Translations under genes and position numbers: made by a program
The notes under the pieces: model-generated
What the model was told of the DNA's origin: nothing
Database searches by the model: none
Seen by the model: the letters and a program-made list of their open reading frames with translations, nothing else
From: Acidobacteriota bacterium
GTDB lineage: Bacteria; Actinomycetota; Acidimicrobiia; ATN3
DNA length: 64,000 nucleotides
Direction of reading: 5' to 3'
Assembly: GCA_003577105.1 (NCBI GenBank)
Contig: QEUQ01000002.1
Coordinates: forward strand, 62,001-126,000
In this document: one piece after another, positions 60,636 through 64,000 of the stretch
Position numbering within the stretch: position 1 is the stretch's first letter
Layout: the number at the start of each line of letters is the position of its first letter

Positions 60636-62111
60636 TCAGGAGGCAATCTCGTCTAGCAGTTCTGCTGCGCTGTCGCACGAATCGATGAGATCGCCAACGT
60701 GGGTCTTCGTGCCCCTCAGAGGGTCCATCATGGGAACCCGTCGAAGTGGGTCCTCGCCAAGATCAAAGACCATGCTGTCCCAGTTGGCGGCAGCAATCGA
60801 GCCCGCGAACCTCTCGATACAACGCCCCCTGAAGTACGCCCGCGTGTTTTCCGGAGGATGTCTAACTGCTTCCTCGACGGCATCCGGAGATGTCAACCGC
60901 GCCACGCGACCTTGTGAGAGCAGCTTGAAATACAGACCGCGCTCCGGGCGTAAATCGTGATATTGGAGATCGATGAGGCGCATCTTCGGGTCGCTCCAGC
61001 CTATTCCGTGGCGATCCTTGTATCCCTCGAGCATCTTGTATTTCGCCACCCAGTCGAGATCTTCTCCGAGCCCCAAAGGGTCGATTTCCAGCTGAGTGAG
61101 GATTCTTTCCCACTCTGACATCAGCTTCTCTCGCTCTGGGTCCGGTACCTGGCCCTCAGCCCACTTCCTCGCCAGTTCGAGATACTCCCACTGCACCTGC
61201 ACCGGAGTCACCGTCGAGCCGTCAGGCCGACGAAGCAAGGTCTTGCAGGTGATGTCATGACTGACGATTTGCATAGCGGCAACCGGCGACTCAATTGCCA
61301 AGTCCTTGTCAATGAAATCGTCCTCGATCAAATCGAGAATGAGTGCCGTCGTACCCACCTTCAAGTACGTGGGCATCTCGCACATGTTTGCGTCTCCGAC
61401 AATCACATGAAGCCGCCTGAAACGCTCCGGGTCGGCATGGCTTTCATCTCGCGTATTGATGATTGGGCGCTTCAGGGTCGTCTCGAGCCCGATTTCCTCC
61501 TCAAAGAAATCCGCCCGCTGGGAAATTTGGTAGGCAACTTCGGGCGCACCGTGTTCAGAACCAACCTTTCCGGAGCCGGCGAACACCTGGCGAGTGACAA
61601 AGAAGGGAATTAGCACCTCGGCAATCCGACGGAAGGGGACTTCACGGGCCATCAGATAGTTCTCATGACATCCGTAGCTATTGCCTTTGCCATCGGAGTT
61701 GTTCTTGTGAACGAGGAACTCGCGCTCCTCGGGCATCAGCGCCTCTGCAGCAGCCATCGCCCTTTGCAGGATCAGCGTCCCGGCCGTGTCGTGAGTGACT
61801 AGATCCTGCAGCGTCACGCACTCAGGTGTTGAGTACTCAGGATGCGCGTGATCCACATAGAAACGCGCACCGTTTGTCAGAACCACATTCGCGAGGGTGG
61901 TCTCAACCTCGGGGGCCATGGCAAATGGCAGATACCCCCGCGCGTCCTTTTCGGGGTGCTCATCCTCGAAATCCCAATTGACCGGGGGAAGATGCACAGC
62001 GGCATAGCCATTCACCAACAGACTGGAGCCTATGACGGGATTGAACTCAGCAACCCCGCGCATTGAGATGCCGAATTCAGTCTCTGTACCGAATACCTTG
62101 GTGATTGCCAT
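60636..62111 (-). CDS. dop: deamidase/depupylase Dop
   Basis: 491 residues. VFGTETEFGISM opens the glutamine-synthetase-like domain, followed by the insert (~residues 40-75) typical of Dop, and [55 protein letters not shown] and NMCEMPTYLKVGTTAL. It removes Pup from substrates. With a GGE-ending Pup its deamidase role is dispensable, so depupylation should be the main activity. It starts 17 bp after mpa. Confidence 0.95.
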   Translation of the reverse strand: MAITKVFGTETEFGISMRGVAEFNPVIGSSLLVNGYAAVHLPPVNWDFEDEHPEKDARGYLPFAMAPEVETTLANVVLTNGARFYVDHAHPEYSTPECVTLQDLVTHDTAGTLILQRAMAAAEALMPEEREFLVHKNNSDGKGNSYGCHENYLMAREVPFRRIAEVLIPFFVTRQVFAGSGKVGSEHGAPEVAYQISQRADFFEEEIGLETTLKRPIINTRDESHADPERFRRLHVIVGDANMCEMPTYLKVGTTALILDLIEDDFIDKDLAIESPVAAMQIVSHDITCKTLLRRPDGSTVTPVQVQWEYLELARKWAEGQVPDPEREKLMSEWERILTQLEIDPLGLGEDLDWVAKYKMLEGYKDRHGIGWSDPKMRLIDLQYHDLRPERGLYFKLLSQGRVARLTSPDAVEEAVRHPPENTRAYFRGRCIERFAGSIAAANWDSMVFDLGEDPLRRVPMMDPLRGTKTHVGDLIDSCDSAAELLDEIAS

Positions 62112-62128
62112 GCCTTAGTGGTCAGGAC

Positions 62129-63871
62129 CTAGAGATACTGGCCGGTGTTGATGCGCTCAATTGAGCGCCCGCCCTCTTCATCGACTCCCGTCTTGACCAG
62201 CGTCCTGACGTAGACAATCCGCTCGCCCTTCTTGCCGGAGATCTTCGCCCAGTCGTCGGGGTTGGTCGTATTGGGAAGGTCCTCGTGCTCGCGGAATTCT
62301 TGCTTGACCGCGCGGCTCAAGTCGTCAGTCCTGATTCCCCTCTCCCCGGACTCGATCAGTCGCTTGATCGCCTCCTTCTTGGCTCTCCGTACGATGTTCT
62401 CGATCATCGCCCCAGACGCGAAGTCCTTGAAGAAGAGAACCTCCTTGTCGCCGTTGGCGTAGGTGACCTCCAGAAAGCGATTCTCATCTCCAGTCGAGTA
62501 CATCTCAGGCACAACGCTGTCGACCATGTGAGCAATGACTGCCTTGACGTCGCCGCTCTCCTGCTCAAGTTCCTTTTCGTGAAATGGGAGATCCTCGGTC
62601 AAGTACTTGCGGAAGATCTCCTTTGCTCCGCTGACGTCGGGCCGGTTGATCTTGATCTTCACGTCAAGCCGGCCCGGCCTGAGAATCGCCGGGTCTATCA
62701 AGTCCTCACGGTTTGATGCCCCGACCACAATCACGTTCTTGAGCGATTCGACGCCGTCAATCTCAGATAGCAGCTGAGGCACTATGGTCGTCTCGATATC
62801 GGAGCTGATTCCCGACCCCCGGGTTCGGAACAGCGAGTCCATTTCATCGAAGAAGACGATCACAGGAACGCCCTCGTCACTCTTCTCCCTGGCCCGCTGG
62901 AAGATCAGCCGAATTTGTCTCTCAGTCTCGCCGACGTACTTATTGAGTAGTTCCGGACCCTTCACGTTGAGGAAGTAGCTCCTCGCATCGCTTCGTCCGC
63001 TCTTTGCGGCGACCTTCTTCGCGAGGCTGCTCGCCACCGCCTTAGCTATGAGAGTCTTCCCGCATCCGGGAGGACCGTAAAGCAGCACGCCCTTTGGTGC
63101 CGGCAACCTGTGCTCCGCGTATAGATCTCCATGGAGGAATGGCAGTTCGACCGCGTCTTGAATCGCCTCGATTTGGTCAGCTAGGCCGCCAATGTCGTCG
63201 TATCCGACATCAGGGATCTCTTCCAATACAAGCTCTTCGACCTCTGGCCTAGGAAGGCGCTCGAGCAGATGACCCGAGCGCGAATCCAGCCTCGCTGAAT
63301 CGCCCGCATGAAGCGGAACCTCACTGAGCGCGTCAGAGACTTCTACAACCTTTTCGTCGTCGGTGTTGCCAATGACAATGGCCCGCCCGTCGTCAAGGAT
63401 CTCCTTGATTGTTACCAGTTCGCCCTGACGCTCGAATTCTCGAACTCCGATGAGACTCATGGCGTCGTTCAGAAGAACCTCTTGACCGCCTCTCAGAGCG
63501 TCAAGATCGATCTCCGGAAGGACACTTACTCGGAATTTGCGACCGCTCGCAGCGACTATGGCGGTTCCGTCGGTGTCCGGAGAAATGAAGACACCGTAGC
63601 TGGCCGGCGGCGAAGTGAGCTTCTCGATCTCCTCTCGTAGCGCCGAGATGTGCCCCCTCGCCTCGCGCAATGTCGCGCTGAGCTTCTCATTTTGGTTGGC
63701 GAGTTGGTTTGCGCGACCGCTCAGCTCCAAGACCCGTGCTTCGAGGTTGCGAATACGCCTGGGGGCCGATTCGCCAGCCGCCTCCCGAATCGTGACCGTT
63801 TCGTCGAGTTCTGCCTCACCACCACTGGAATCCGGTCGGCTCGGTTCACCTCTTGGCGTGTCCGCTGACAT
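62129..63871 (-). CDS. mpa: proteasome-activating AAA ATPase (Mpa/ARC)
   Basis: 580 residues. An N-terminal coiled coil (~40-85) binds Pup, two OB folds follow, then the AAA domain with Walker A GPPGCGKT, Walker [13 protein letters not shown], sensor 1 [14 protein letters not shown] and the arginine-finger region [10 protein letters not shown]. The last residues, NTGQYL, are the C-terminal GQYL motif that docks into the alpha ring and opens the gate. It unfolds pupylated proteins and feeds them to PrcBA. It is the first visible gene of the locus. From 63872 to the window end I see no further gene. Confidence 0.96.
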   Translation of the reverse strand: MSADTPRGEPSRPDSSGGEAELDETVTIREAAGESAPRRIRNLEARVLELSGRANQLANQNEKLSATLREARGHISALREEIEKLTSPPASYGVFISPDTDGTAIVAASGRKFRVSVLPEIDLDALRGGQEVLLNDAMSLIGVREFERQGELVTIKEILDDGRAIVIGNTDDEKVVEVSDALSEVPLHAGDSARLDSRSGHLLERLPRPEVEELVLEEIPDVGYDDIGGLADQIEAIQDAVELPFLHGDLYAEHRLPAPKGVLLYGPPGCGKTLIAKAVASSLAKKVAAKSGRSDARSYFLNVKGPELLNKYVGETERQIRLIFQRAREKSDEGVPVIVFFDEMDSLFRTRGSGISSDIETTIVPQLLSEIDGVESLKNVIVVGASNREDLIDPAILRPGRLDVKIKINRPDVSGAKEIFRKYLTEDLPFHEKELEQESGDVKAVIAHMVDSVVPEMYSTGDENRFLEVTYANGDKEVLFFKDFASGAMIENIVRRAKKEAIKRLIESGERGIRTDDLSRAVKQEFREHEDLPNTTNPDDWAKISGKKGERIVYVRTLVKTGVDEEGGRSIERINTGQYL

Positions 63872-64000
63872 GTCCTCACACTCCTTGGGGTGACGACTGC
63901 ACCCTCGACGCGAACGGCACCGCGCTCGGCGACACTACTTGAGGTCATGCTTCGGCGGCGCCGTGTCCGCGAGTACAGATGAGTCTATACCGGTGCCGCA

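Noticed and set aside
1-64000. CRISPR arrays, insertion sequences and rRNA genes
   Set aside because: No regularly spaced repeats, no transposase motifs with terminal inverted repeats and no rRNA signatures were seen in the window.

Overview
The window looks like a chromosomal segment of an actinobacterium. The evidence is a complete Pup-proteasome locus (mpa, dop, pup, prcB, prcA, pafA), a pafB-pafC pair followed by tat genes and a HelY-type helicase, a WhiB regulator, a DUF4193-like protein and a moderately high G+C content. I cannot name the genus. The mixture (Pup ending in GGE, a short HelY, a tandem ThyX-like protein, PPi-type phosphofructokinase motifs) fits a lineage outside the well-studied mycobacteria and streptomycetes, but that is inference.

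Layout. 1-5 kb: a YVTN beta-propeller protein cut by the window edge, RNase P RNA, class I aldolase, phosphofructokinase and a TerC membrane protein with a zinc-ribbon tail. 5-11.6 kb, minus strand: a conserved hypothetical protein; a coupled run of zinc-ribbon coiled-coil protein, RNase HI, a membrane protein and a histidine phosphatase; a class A penicillin-binding protein; an acyl-CoA dehydrogenase. 11.8-17.4 kb, plus strand: a branched-chain amino-acid ABC transporter with permease LivM and ATPase LivG fused. 17.4-19.9 kb: a winged-helix protein and leuD-leuC.

19.94-30.67 kb is an integrated element inserted in the 3' half of a tRNA-Val(TAC) gene and bounded by 49-bp direct repeats. It has an intact tyrosine integrase, an excisionase-like HTH protein, a replication protein plus DnaB helicase, an intact small terminase subunit and a string of small zinc-finger proteins. 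It has no recognisable capsid, portal or tail gene. Its large terminase, RtcB and glycosyltransferase genes are all truncated. It is either a decayed prophage or a phage-satellite-like element. The replication gene is preceded by a leader that can fold into interleaved hairpins, hides a Shine-Dalgarno site, and encodes an 11-codon leader ORF coupled to rep. This is the most unusual structure in the window. The insertion also separated tRNA-Val from leuCD.

30.7-44.6 kb: WhiB; a small gene with its own promoter and terminator; a SUKH-like protein; a GH51 arabinofuranosidase; two GT-C-like membrane glycosyltransferases; a zinc alcohol dehydrogenase; a large secreted kelch/repeat protein; a GNAT protein; apolipoprotein N-acyltransferase; and an acidic DUF4193-like protein with a long structured leader. 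44.7-51.4 kb: a tandem ThyX-like protein, HelY helicase, an unknown membrane-anchored protein, TatC, TatA/B and a membrane protein. 51.6-53.7 kb: an orphan GAF/PAS histidine kinase. 53.7-63.9 kb, minus strand: a PHP hydrolase, pafC, pafB, pafA, prcA, prcB, pup, dop and mpa, which together make the Pup tagging, untagging and degradation machinery. The reading was by eye, without database searches.
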